Positions 52,885 through 61,358 of a DNA stretch of 64,000 nt are shown here, piece by piece (position 1 is the first letter of the stretch; each line of letters opens with the position of its first letter). The stretch is taken from NCBI RefSeq assembly GCF_000378065.1, contig NZ_KB899149.1, positions 1 through 64,000 on the forward strand. The letters are read 5' to 3'. This DNA is from Porphyromonas gulae DSM 15663 (GTDB taxonomy: Bacteria > Bacteroidota > Bacteroidia > Bacteroidales > Porphyromonadaceae). The translations under genes were made by a program, and so were the position numbers. The notes under the pieces were generated by a model. That model saw nothing but the letters and a program-made list of their open reading frames with translations. It was not told where the DNA came from and did not search any database.

Positions 52885-53979
52885 CTACAAATAGTTTACC
52901 GGATTGGTTGCAACCGATGATTTGTGGGTGGCAAAGGTAGGGAATTTCTGCGATATTATACGCATAAATAGCTCATTAGCCACCTCTTCGCTCTCGTAAT
53001 GACCGATCGTAACCAGCAGCAGATGCTCCCCTGCATCGAAGAAGTCGTTGTACTTCGCCTCACCCGTCAGGAAGAGGTCTGCGCCCTCCTGCGCGGCACG
53101 CCGCCACATGAAAGCACCGCTACCGCCGCATATAGCCATCCGCCTCAACGGCCGTTCCCTCCAAGCCGAATGGGACAGCACCTTCAGGCCGAATACCTCC
53201 TTGATGCGTAGCAGCATCTCGCGCTCGCTTGTGGGCGAAGGCAGGTCGCCCACGATGCCACCTCCGGCCGAGGGATGATCGTTGGCCAGTGGGATCAGGC
53301 TGACAGCCGGCAGCTCGTACGGATGAGCCGCGTGCAGAGCCTGCATCACGGCACCCTGCCTGTATGCAGGCAGTACGACGCTGATCCGCTCCTCCGCCTC
53401 ACGGTGCAATTCGCCTATCGCTCCCACAAAGGGATTGGCACCCTCGGCAGCCCTGAAAGTCCCAGTACCGGCATGGCTGAACGAACAGCAATCGTAATGT
53501 CCCAAGCGGCCTGCACCGGCCTGCCACAAAGCCTGCCTCACGGCATCGGCATGCTCCGTGGGGACGAAGGTGACCAGCTCCAAGAGCTTGCCCTGCAGCG
53601 GCTCCAGCGGTCGCGTATTCAGCAAGCCGAAGCGTTCGGCCAGCAGCGCATTCAGTCCCTGCGGAGCGTTGTCCGCATTGGTATGAGCCGCATATAGCAC
53701 CAGTCCGTGCCGTACGGCCAACTCCACGCACCGCTCCACGTAGGAGCTGCCGGTCAATCGCTTGAGCGGTTTGAAGAGAATAGGATGATGCGCAATGACC
53801 AGATTGCATCCCAGCCGAATGGCCTCCTCCAATACCGCTTCGGTAACATCCACACAGAGGAGGGCACCCGTTGCCTCCCGCTTGGTGTCGCCCACCTGCA
53901 CGCCACTATTGTCATAGCTCTCTTGATAAGCCCTCGGGCAGACCGCCTCGATAGCTTCTATAATATCCTGAATGATCAT
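52885..53979 (-). CDS. Nif3-like (DUF34) GTP cyclohydrolase 1 type 2 family protein
   Basis: Start ATG 53979 (MIIQDIIEAIEAVCP); an upstream ATG at 54066 precedes the -7 element TACCTTTG (54028-54021) and is rejected. The 364 residues have the Nif3 metal-binding segments IAHHPILFK (about 63-71) and the C-terminal GEAKYNDFFDAGEHLLLVTIGH (split by family: about 310-331), with an inserted CutA-like domain between (about 130-230). The biochemical role of this family is disputed; a metal-dependent phosphohydrolase is often suggested. Confidence 0.9.
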   Translation of the reverse strand: MIIQDIIEAIEAVCPRAYQESYDNSGVQVGDTKREATGALLCVDVTEAVLEEAIRLGCNLVIAHHPILFKPLKRLTGSSYVERCVELAVRHGLVLYAAHTNADNAPQGLNALLAERFGLLNTRPLEPLQGKLLELVTFVPTEHADAVRQALWQAGAGRLGHYDCCSFSHAGTGTFRAAEGANPFVGAIGELHREAEERISVVLPAYRQGAVMQALHAAHPYELPAVSLIPLANDHPSAGGGIVGDLPSPTSEREMLLRIKEVFGLKVLSHSAWRERPLRRMAICGGSGAFMWRRAAQEGADLFLTGEAKYNDFFDAGEHLLLVTIGHYESEEVANELFMRIISQKFPTFATHKSSVATNPVNYL

Positions 53980-54169
53980 CTTCGAGTGCGAGCCAAGAGG
54001 CTCTGTTTGGTTTCTTTGTCCAAAGGTAATTTTTTGCACACACTTGACCGCCGCCCCCTTGTCCAAAGACAGTCACCGATGGGCGCAAAACATCCTCCTA
54101 CCTCAAATGACTAAATGAAAAAATCGCGCCGGAATCGGCCCGATTACGGTTCGTGTTTTCGGGAAAACA

Positions 54170-54270
54170 CGCGCGAGAATTTTTTCGCTGTGGTTCCAAA
54201 AATTTTTAATTCTTAACGAGAATTTTTTACTTCCCCAACAAAACCGAAAAAATTCCCGCGCCACGTTTTT
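54170..54270 (+). repeat. Dispersed palindromic repeat, copy 4
   Basis: CGCGCGAGAATTTTTTCGCTGTGG, split here by its blocks, is followed by GAGAATTTTTTACTTCCCC, ACAAAACCGAAAAAATT and CCGCGCCACGTTTTTG. Order and orientation match copy 1, and the reverse complements of copies 2 and 3. An extra GTGTTTTCGGGAAAACAC palindrome sits just before it (54153-54170). Confidence 0.8.
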
Positions 54271-54486
54271 GAGCCTATAGAACAGGGAATTTTTGGAGTC
54301 AAAATAATTGGAGAGAGGGCCATTGTCAAAAGGATTTCTTTGGCGATAATGAGGAAATATCCGGAAACGGTCTACAAAGAATATCGGGATGGATGCGGAG
54401 TTGTGGGTTTGTATAGAATATTTTGAAAATCAATCGATTGTATTTTTTTTGCTGCGATTGTATAAGCAGTCTCAGTCGTTTTTTTG

Positions 54487-54494
54487 TAAGTTTG
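54487..54494 (+). promoter_or_regulatory. -7 element right at the DUF4294 start codon
   Basis: TAAGTTTG fits TAnnTTTG and lies only 5 nt before the ATG at 54499, so transcription would begin at or near the start codon. No TTG is 19 nt upstream. This may be chance. Confidence 0.3.
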
Positions 54495-54498
54495 AGAC

Positions 54499-55125
54499 AT
54501 GTATAGAAAAGCCTTGCTTTTGTTGGGTTTGAAGTTGTTGGCTTTGAACCGATTGTACACTCAGGAGCCGCGCTTAGGGATACCGGATTCCATGCTGCGG
54601 CACGGAACCGTGGTCACCGTGGAGAAGGGCGACACCGTATACGATATCGCTCTACCCCAGGTGTGGGTGAAACACAAGAAGTACAAGTCGCGCCAGCTGA
54701 CACCGCAGGAGAGACAAGAGCTTTGGAGGCTGATTCGGGACGTAAAACGAACCTTGCCCTATGCCAAAATGATCGCTGCTACTCTGATCGAAACATACGA
54801 ATATATGGAGACGATGCCCGATGAGAAAAGCAGACAAAAGCATCTCAAGCGCATGGAAAAGGAGATGAAGCAGCAATATATGCCGGAAATGAAACGGCTG
54901 ACTCTGCGACAGGGCAAGCTCCTGATCAAGCTGATCGACCGACAGTGTGCGCAGTCGAGCTACCAATTGCTCAAGGCCTTTCTCGGTGGATGGAAAGCCG
55001 GATGGTGGAATCTCTTTGCCCGCTTTTATGGCGCTAGCCTGAAGACTCGCTACGAACCCGACAAAAATCCGGAAGATGCCCTGACGGAACGAATAGTTTT
55101 GTTAGTGGAAGAGAAAAGAATTTAA
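54499..55125 (+). CDS. DUF4294 protein, secreted
   Basis: The 208-residue product has a hydrophobic N-terminus (about 5-20) and then the DUF4294 region (DIALPQVWVKHKKYKSR, QERQELWRLIRDVKRTLPYA). DUF4294 proteins are found almost only in Bacteroidota and have no known function. The N-terminal segment (MYRKALLLLGLKLLALNRLY) suggests export. The START-like gene follows after 67 nt. Confidence 0.85.
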   Translation: MYRKALLLLGLKLLALNRLYTQEPRLGIPDSMLRHGTVVTVEKGDTVYDIALPQVWVKHKKYKSRQLTPQERQELWRLIRDVKRTLPYAKMIAATLIETYEYMETMPDEKSRQKHLKRMEKEMKQQYMPEMKRLTLRQGKLLIKLIDRQCAQSSYQLLKAFLGGWKAGWWNLFARFYGASLKTRYEPDKNPEDALTERIVLLVEEKRI

Positions 55126-55192
55126 CAAAGTTCCTTTGTTGTTTCGGCGAAAAATGCTATATTGGCCTCTGTTTTTCAGAGACGACTTGTTT

Positions 55193-55588
55193 ATGGAAAA
55201 GAATAAGTTACAGCTGGAGTATATTTTCGACCGTGTATCGACACGTAGTCTGTGGCGTTATCTGAGTACACCGGATGGTTTGTCGGAATGGTTTGCCTAC
55301 AATGTGAGGTTGGAAGACAACGGGGACTTCTATTTCCAATGGGATAAGAATAGTGGCGAGAAGGCTTCTGTCCTCGAGCAGCGAGAGGGCGAAAGGATCC
55401 GTTTCCAATGGCATAGAGAACAGGATCAGAATGCCTGTTTCGAATTTGTCATCCATCACTCGGAATTGACCGGAGGGAAATCTTTGGAGGTTATCGACTA
55501 CATTGCTCCGGAAGAAGTGGCCGACATGGAGCACTTCTGGAACAATCTGATCAGCAGGCTTCGCCTTTCTCTCGGTGCACCCGAATGA
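55193..55588 (+). CDS. START_2/SRPBCC-like protein
   Basis: Start ATG 55193 (MEKNKLQLEYIFDRVS); upstream starts are TTG-type. The 131 residues have the AHSA1/START-like fold pattern: LWRYLSTPDGLSEWFA, then alternating strands ending in EVIDYIAPEE and a C-terminal helix (MEHFWNNLISRLRLSL). Such small Bacteroidota proteins may bind hydrophobic ligands. It lies head-on to priA, whose stop is 28 nt away. Confidence 0.85.
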   Translation: MEKNKLQLEYIFDRVSTRSLWRYLSTPDGLSEWFAYNVRLEDNGDFYFQWDKNSGEKASVLEQREGERIRFQWHREQDQNACFEFVIHHSELTGGKSLEVIDYIAPEEVADMEHFWNNLISRLRLSLGAPE

Positions 55589-55615
55589 TCTGACTCCGAA
55601 GGATCCGGAGGCTGT

Positions 55616-58129
55616 CTAAAGCGGATCTACATCGAATAGGATGCGCACTCGCTTGTATTCTTGAGTGCGGGTCTGAAGTGCTGTGCGAATGGTATCGAGT
55701 ATATTGCGCGCTGCAGATACGGAGAATGAGAGAGGAAGACGAAGGAGCAATTCGCGAATGAATGCATTCCTAAGACGGGAGATGGGGGGCACCAAAACGG
55801 GAGAGAGACTCAACTCCGGCAGATGGGCGGCCAAAGAGGCGGCATAGTCGGAGGCGATTCGCTCCGCGAGATTCTCTTCGCCTGCTCGGAACTCGATTCG
55901 TATCAGCCGGCTAAAGGGAGGGAAGAAAAGCATTTGCCTCTCCTCCAGTTGTTCTCCGATAAAAGCCTTATAATCACCTTCTCGCAATAAATCCGCAAAG
56001 GAGTTGCCCGGATTGTTCGTTTGTACATAAAGACGGGAGGCTCTGCTCCTAAGCATGAGCTGATAGAGCAGCTGATAAGCTCGCTCGTAGGCGCGGAAAT
56101 CCGGGAAACCCAATATGCTGTCCAGCTGGGTGACGGCTACAAGGCCTACATGTTCGTTATAGGGTTGCCCCTTGATCAGTTGGGTGCCGACAAGTATATC
56201 CACCTCTTTCGCCTCCAGACGCGCCAGGGCCTCGTCCATCTTCGTCCGGCTCATGGCCATATCGCTGTCCATTCTGAGGATGGAGGCGGTAGGGAAACGT
56301 CTTTTAAGCTCTTCCTCTATTCTTTCAGCTCCATACCCCACGGGTTGCAGGCTGCTCGGCCCTCCTGCTCCCGATGCCCCCTTGCAGGAGGGGCAGATGC
56401 GCGGAAGGGGTCTGCTGTAGCCGCAGTAATGGCAGACGAGCATACCGGAATGCTTGTGATAGGTGAGACTCACGTCGCAGTGGATGCAACGGAGCTTTTC
56501 CCCACAAGAGCTGCAAATGATATACGGAGCGAATCCTCTGCGATTTTGGAGGATGACGGCCATTTTTTTTTGCCGAATCGTCTCTTCAATCGCTGAGACG
56601 AGGGGGAAAGAAAGCAGGTCGCCTGCTCCGACCTGTCTTTGACGGCGCATCTTGCCCATGTCTATGACTTCCAAATCGAATCGGGGGCGAACCCAATCGT
56701 CCGGCCACGCAATCAGTTCACAGGCTTTGTGGCGAACTTGGTGGAGCACCTCGGCGGAAGGAGTAGCCGAAGCCAGTACCACGGGGCATTCATGCAGGCG
56801 GCCGAGTCGAGTTGCCACTTGTCGCGTATGGAATCGGGGGGCAGGATCCTGCTGCTTGTAGAGGTATTCCTGTTCCTCGTCCACTATGATCAATCGCAAA
56901 CGACGGAATGGCAGGAAAAGAGCCGATCGAACACCGAGCACCATACAAGGATCTTCCGTTGCGGCCAATCGGTTCCACACTTCTACCCTTTTGGCATCGC
57001 TTTCAAAGGCATGATAGGATAGCAAACGACTGCCCAGTCTCTCGGCCATGCGTGTGGACAGAGTATCGCTTCCTGCTCGTTTGTTCGCTTCCGGAGAGAG
57101 GTACAGGACTTGACCTCCTGAACGGACAACTGCTTCCGTCCAAGCCAAGAGTTGTTTTTCTTTGCGTCGAAAGTCATGCGTATAGAGGAGAGAGAGCGGT
57201 TTTTGAGGCAGGGGAGCCGATACTGCGGAGTCTGTAGAACTCTCTTCCGATCGAATGGCTTTATCTTCCTCTTGGGGCTGCTCCCACAGGCGGTACTCAC
57301 CTCCGCCGGCCGAATACATGACCGAGTGTGTAACAGATTCGGACAGAAAGATTCCTTTCTTTTTCAGAGCGGAAAGGGTAACTGTAGCATGAGGCTCGGA
57401 CTCCGCCAGTAGCCTTTGCGGTATGGGAGAGGAATATGGGAGGGAGTGCTCTGTTATCAGCTCTGCCCAGCGAAGCAAAAGGGCGGATTGCTTGGGAGCA
57501 CGATGCAAACTATCCAGAAGTGAGGCAAAACCCTCTTCCGTCCGGAAAGGCTCTGCCAGACGAACGAATGCTTCTGTCTTGGCCTTGTACCGGTTTTTTA
57601 CTTCTTCCTCCAGCCGTATGGCCCCTCGCTCGACCAGAGAGGTAAAAGCGCGAATCGCTCGTTTGTCGACAGCCTTTTGCAGGGCATCAAGCGTGTAGGT
57701 TCGCTCTTTTGCCGACTCCAAAATATCGAGCAGCTCCTCTTCATCGCGACTAAGCCGGCTGTCGGCTTCGAAGTCCGTATTATAATGGATGACGGTACGA
57801 CTCTCAGGAAGTAATGCCGCAGGCAGAGCAGCACGGAGTACTTCTCCCTGCGTACATATGTAATAAGCCGACAGCCACTGCCACAGACTCAGCTGTGAGG
57901 CAGTGACTGACGGCTTATCGTCAGGCAGGAGGAGAACCTCCTTGAATGAAATTTGCAGGTTGGGACGCTTGTCGGACAGTCCGATGATAATCCCCGTATA
58001 GTATCGCTTGGCTCCGAAAGGTACTACGCAACGCATCCCCACGACGGCTTTCTCGGCCAACTCCTCGGACAATCGGTAGTGAAAACTACCCTCAAGAGCC
58101 AAGGGAATGAGGACTTCGGCATAGCGCAT
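55616..58129 (-). CDS. priA: Primosomal protein PriA with degenerate Walker A
   Basis: PriA reloads the replisome at stalled forks. The 837 residues have the 3'BD domain (about 1-100), a winged-helix region, a helicase core and the eight-Cys zinc region (CSSCGEKLRCIHCD to CPSCKG, about 537-580) followed by IRxxx-type C-terminal motifs. At the Walker A position (about 313-326), where GVTGSGKTE is expected, the sequence reads LLYTHDFRRKEKQ; Walker B reads IIVDEEQE rather than DEEH. ATPase activity is therefore doubtful. The gene begins 33 nt after the nfn-type gene and is probably in its operon. Confidence 0.9.
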   Translation of the reverse strand: MRYAEVLIPLALEGSFHYRLSEELAEKAVVGMRCVVPFGAKRYYTGIIIGLSDKRPNLQISFKEVLLLPDDKPSVTASQLSLWQWLSAYYICTQGEVLRAALPAALLPESRTVIHYNTDFEADSRLSRDEEELLDILESAKERTYTLDALQKAVDKRAIRAFTSLVERGAIRLEEEVKNRYKAKTEAFVRLAEPFRTEEGFASLLDSLHRAPKQSALLLRWAELITEHSLPYSSPIPQRLLAESEPHATVTLSALKKKGIFLSESVTHSVMYSAGGGEYRLWEQPQEEDKAIRSEESSTDSAVSAPLPQKPLSLLYTHDFRRKEKQLLAWTEAVVRSGGQVLYLSPEANKRAGSDTLSTRMAERLGSRLLSYHAFESDAKRVEVWNRLAATEDPCMVLGVRSALFLPFRRLRLIIVDEEQEYLYKQQDPAPRFHTRQVATRLGRLHECPVVLASATPSAEVLHQVRHKACELIAWPDDWVRPRFDLEVIDMGKMRRQRQVGAGDLLSFPLVSAIEETIRQKKMAVILQNRRGFAPYIICSSCGEKLRCIHCDVSLTYHKHSGMLVCHYCGYSRPLPRICPSCKGASGAGGPSSLQPVGYGAERIEEELKRRFPTASILRMDSDMAMSRTKMDEALARLEAKEVDILVGTQLIKGQPYNEHVGLVAVTQLDSILGFPDFRAYERAYQLLYQLMLRSRASRLYVQTNNPGNSFADLLREGDYKAFIGEQLEERQMLFFPPFSRLIRIEFRAGEENLAERIASDYAASLAAHLPELSLSPVLVPPISRLRNAFIRELLLRLPLSFSVSAARNILDTIRTALQTRTQEYKRVRILFDVDPL

Positions 58130-58162
58130 AGCTATCTTCTCCCTTTCATCTCGGAGTCATGG

Positions 58163-59635
58163 CTATGATTCCGCTTTCAGATATTCGTGCATGGCTGCTG
58201 CTGCTTTCCGTCCATCGCCCATCGCCAATATCACAGTGGCTCCGCCACGAACGATGTCACCACCGGCAAAAACATCGGGGAGAGCAGTCTGATTGCTCTC
58301 ATTGACGACGATGGTTCCTTTGCTTGTCACTTCAAGACCGGAAATAGTTCGGGGAACGAGTGGATTGGGCGATACTCCGATACTTACGATCACCTCGTCC
58401 ACGGGGATCTCCTCGATAGCCCCCGTGATCGCAACAGGACGACGACGACCACCTGCATCCGGCTCGCCAAGCTCCATCTTTTGCAGGCGCATCGCAGTTA
58501 CTCGACCCCGTTCATTACCAATATATTCGATAGGATTGTGCAGCGTCAGGAACTCTATTCCTTCCTCTTTGGCGTGCTTCACCTCTTCCAGTCTTGCCGG
58601 CATTTCCTCTTCGCTGCGTCGATAGACGATCATGGCACGCTCGGCTCCGAGGCGTTTGGCCGTACGGACGGAGTCCATGGCCGTATTGCCGCCCCCGATG
58701 ACAGCTACATTCTTGCCCTTGAAAACGGGTGTGTCGCTATCGGTTTGGCTCGCATGCATCAGATTGACGCGCGTCAGATATTCATTCGAGGACATGACAC
58801 CTACAAGGTTTTCGCCCGGGATATTCATGAAATTGGGCAGACCGGCACCACTTCCTACGAATACACCGCGAAATCCTGCTTCATGCAGGTCATCGTACGC
58901 GATCGTTCGGCCGACAATCGTATTCGTTTCAAAACGTACGCCCATCTCTTCGAGGAGATTGATCTCCGAATCGACTATGCTATTCGGGAGACGAAATTCG
59001 GGAATTCCGTACTTGAGCACTCCTCCGATTTCGTGCAGAGCTTCGAATACGGTCACGTCATAGCCCAACTTGGCCATGTCTCCGGAGAAAGAAAGTCCGG
59101 CCGGACCGCTTCCGATCACAGCCACTTTGATACCGTTGCGAGGAGCCATTTCGGGGACTTTGAGTGCGCCCTGTTCGCGTTCGTAGTCTGCGGCAAAGCG
59201 TTCCAAGAAACCGATGGCAACAGCCGGTTTGTTCATCTTCGTATAGATGCAGCGGCTTTCGCACTGCTTCTCCTGCGGACAAACACGTCCGCACACCGCG
59301 GGCAAAGAGCTTGTCTCTCGCAAAGTAGATGCCGCAGCCAGTATATCGCCTACTTCTATCTGCTTGATAAAGGTCGGGATATTGATACTCACGGGACAAC
59401 CCTCCATGCAGCTCGGTTGCGGACAATCGAGACAGCGAGAGGCTTCAGCCATAGCGGCTTCGCGAGACAGACCGCGATTGACCTCTTCATTGATCTTGGA
59501 GCTACGATAGAGAGGGTCGAGTTCGGGCATTTCAGCTCGTGGACGCGACATGCGTTCTTTATTTTTGAGCGTGTTGCGCAGCTCCTCTCTCCATGGCTCG
59601 GAGCGGCGCAGTCGAATAAGTTCTTCTGTAGTCAT
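58163..59635 (-). CDS. NfnB/SudA-type NADPH oxidoreductase (GltD-like)
   Basis: The 490-residue flavoprotein resembles the small subunit of glutamate synthase and the large subunit of Nfn. It has an N-terminal iron-sulfur region (CLDCPQPSCMEGCPVSINIP and CPQEKQCESRC, about 68-121), an FAD site VIGSGPAGLSFSGDM (about 172-186) and an NADPH site VIGGGNTAMDSVRTA (about 312-326). No glutamate synthase large subunit is near. The partner gene upstream encodes the small, iron-sulfur subunit, so an electron-bifurcating transhydrogenase or sulfide dehydrogenase is the best guess. Confidence 0.88.
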   Translation of the reverse strand: MTTEELIRLRRSEPWREELRNTLKNKERMSRPRAEMPELDPLYRSSKINEEVNRGLSREAAMAEASRCLDCPQPSCMEGCPVSINIPTFIKQIEVGDILAAASTLRETSSLPAVCGRVCPQEKQCESRCIYTKMNKPAVAIGFLERFAADYEREQGALKVPEMAPRNGIKVAVIGSGPAGLSFSGDMAKLGYDVTVFEALHEIGGVLKYGIPEFRLPNSIVDSEINLLEEMGVRFETNTIVGRTIAYDDLHEAGFRGVFVGSGAGLPNFMNIPGENLVGVMSSNEYLTRVNLMHASQTDSDTPVFKGKNVAVIGGGNTAMDSVRTAKRLGAERAMIVYRRSEEEMPARLEEVKHAKEEGIEFLTLHNPIEYIGNERGRVTAMRLQKMELGEPDAGGRRRPVAITGAIEEIPVDEVIVSIGVSPNPLVPRTISGLEVTSKGTIVVNESNQTALPDVFAGGDIVRGGATVILAMGDGRKAAAAMHEYLKAES

Positions 59636-59657
59636 GTCAATAAGGCAGAAAATAAGG

Positions 59658-60449
59658 TTATTCCATCTCTCGGTATGCGCCCAAACGCATGATCATCTCA
59701 TCGAAATCCACTTGGTGTGCATCGAATTCAGGGCCATCGACACAGACGAATTTCGTCTGTCCTCCCACGCTTATGCGGCACGCCCCACACATACCGGTAC
59801 CATCCACCATAATCGTATTGAGCGAAGCTATGGTCGGTATCTCGTATCGTTTGGTCAGGAGAGAAACGAACTTCATCATCACGGCGGGCCCGATCGTAAC
59901 GCATAGGTCTACCTTTTCCCGTTTGATAACGCTTTCCACTCCATCCGTTACGAGGCCTTTCGTTCCGTAAGACCCATCGTCGGTCATGATGATCACTTCA
60001 TCGCTATTGGCTCGCATCTGTTCTTCAAGGATAACCAGATCTTTAGTTCTGGCAGCCAACACGACAATTACGCGGTTGCCTGCTTTGTGGAAAGCCTCCA
60101 CGATCGGGAGCAAAGGAGCCACGCCCACACCGCCACCGGCGCAAACCACAGTGCCGACCTTTTCGATATGCGTACTCTGTCCCAGCGGACCTACTACATC
60201 CGTGATATAGTCGCCGACTTCGAGCTCGGCCAATTTCTTGGAAGATTTTCCCACGGCCTGAACCACTAAGGTAATGGTACCGCGCTTTACGTCAGCCTGT
60301 GCAATAGTCAGGGGGATGCGTTCGCCTTTCTCACCAACGCGGATGATTACGAAATGTCCTGCTCTTCGCGATTTGGCTATACGAGGAGCCTCTACTTCCA
60401 GCTTGACCACATTAGCCGAGAAGTATTCTTTGGATACGATTTTATTCAT
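59658..60449 (-). CDS. NfnA/SudB-type ferredoxin-NAD(P) reductase subunit
   Basis: Start ATG 60449 (MNKIVSKEYFSAN); GTG at 60461 would add four residues. The 263 residues comprise an FAD-binding domain (GHFVIIRVGEKGERIPLTIA), an NAD(P)-binding domain (VVCAGGGVGVAPLLPIVEA, about 104-122) and a C-terminal 2Fe-2S site (GTGMCGACRIS and KFVCVDGPEFD). The large subunit gene follows after 22 nt. TACCTTTG at 60501-60494 is a likely -7 element. Confidence 0.9.
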   Translation of the reverse strand: MNKIVSKEYFSANVVKLEVEAPRIAKSRRAGHFVIIRVGEKGERIPLTIAQADVKRGTITLVVQAVGKSSKKLAELEVGDYITDVVGPLGQSTHIEKVGTVVCAGGGVGVAPLLPIVEAFHKAGNRVIVVLAARTKDLVILEEQMRANSDEVIIMTDDGSYGTKGLVTDGVESVIKREKVDLCVTIGPAVMMKFVSLLTKRYEIPTIASLNTIMVDGTGMCGACRISVGGQTKFVCVDGPEFDAHQVDFDEMIMRLGAYREME

Positions 60450-60493
60450 AGTAACAGTCACATTTGCCCGCTGCTAACCGAAGCGTTCGGCCG

Positions 60494-60501
60494 CAAAGGT
60501 A
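60494..60501 (-). promoter_or_regulatory. -7 element of the nfn-type operon
   Basis: TACCTTTG on the minus strand; the nearest TTG is 26 nt further upstream, so -33 is not matched. Leader about 38 nt. Confidence 0.45.
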
Positions 60502-60612
60502 AGAATAATCCGGGGGAGCAGATAGGACAAAGAAAAGGATACCTCCGTTTGGAGAGCTGAGGGAAGGCGACAGTCACACGGGAATACCTTCGGGGGAAAC
60601 GGATAAATATGG

Positions 60613-60620
60613 TAGTTTTG
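60613..60620 (+). promoter_or_regulatory. -7 element of trmD
   Basis: TAGTTTTG fits TAnnTTTG; no TTG is 19 nt upstream. Leader would be about 23 nt. Confidence 0.4.
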
Positions 60621-60649
60621 TCTATAAATAAGTACGAATAAACACCATA

Positions 60650-61327
60650 ATGCGCATTGATATAATCACCGTGCTGCCCGAAATGATCGAGAATACGCTC
60701 AACTGCTCGATCATCAGAAGGGCACAGGAAAGAGGACTGCTGGAACTGAAGCTGCACCAGCTTCGCGACTATTCCACTGATAAATGGAAACGTGTGGACG
60801 ACTACCCATTCGGTGGAGAGCCCGGCATGGTGATGCAAATAGAACCGATCGACCGGATTATCACCGAACTGAAAAGCCAGAGAGAATACGATGAGGTGAT
60901 ATTTACCTCTCCCGATGGTGAGCGTTTCGACCAACCGATAGCCAATGAGCTGAGTCTCCTGTCCAATTTGATTATCCTCTGCGGGCATTATAAGGGGATA
61001 GACTATCGTATCAGGGAACACTTGATCACCCGTGAGATTTCGATCGGCGACTACGTGCTCACCGGCGGAGAGTTGGCCGCCGCCGTGATGACCGATGCCA
61101 TCGCTCGGCTCATCCCCGGAGTCCTGAACGATGCCGGCAGCGCACTGTCCGACACCTTTCAGGACAATCTGCTGGCTCCTCCGGTCTATACCCGCCCGGC
61201 CGAGTACAGAGGTTGGCGAGTGCCGGACATTCTGCTCAGCGGACATGAAGCCAATATCGCCAAATGGCGTCTCGAACAGGCTGTGGAGCGGACTAAGCGG
61301 TTGCGCCCCGATTTGATAAAAGACTGA
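60650..61327 (+). CDS. trmD: tRNA (guanine-N1)-methyltransferase
   Basis: TrmD methylates G37 of tRNAs that read CNN codons. The 225 residues include the trefoil-knot segments [12 protein letters not shown] (about 110-121) and [14 protein letters not shown] (about 131-144) and the C-terminal DNA/RNA-binding helix region ([17 protein letters not shown]). Usually trmD lies with rpsP and rimM; here it is beside an ion-channel gene instead, 31 nt upstream of it. Confidence 0.95.
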   Translation: MRIDIITVLPEMIENTLNCSIIRRAQERGLLELKLHQLRDYSTDKWKRVDDYPFGGEPGMVMQIEPIDRIITELKSQREYDEVIFTSPDGERFDQPIANELSLLSNLIILCGHYKGIDYRIREHLITREISIGDYVLTGGELAAAVMTDAIARLIPGVLNDAGSALSDTFQDNLLAPPVYTRPAEYRGWRVPDILLSGHEANIAKWRLEQAVERTKRLRPDLIKD

Positions 61328-61358
61328 TCCCGCTCACCCCTGATTCTGCGATACGCTT

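Larger units (their letters stand above)
53980..54498. other. Divergent non-coding region with repeat copy 4
   Basis: The 519 nt between nif3 and the DUF4294 gene hold the nif3 -7 element (54021-54028, -), the repeat (54170-54270) and an AT-rich stretch. A TAAGTTTG at 54487-54494 lies just before the DUF4294 start. Confidence 0.6.

Noticed and set aside
58187-59692. 501-residue frame opposite the nfn-type flavoprotein
   Set aside because: Antisense shadow of a conserved gene; no known motif.
60450-60461. GTG start giving four extra residues for the NfnA-type protein
   Set aside because: ATG 60449 gives the usual family start.
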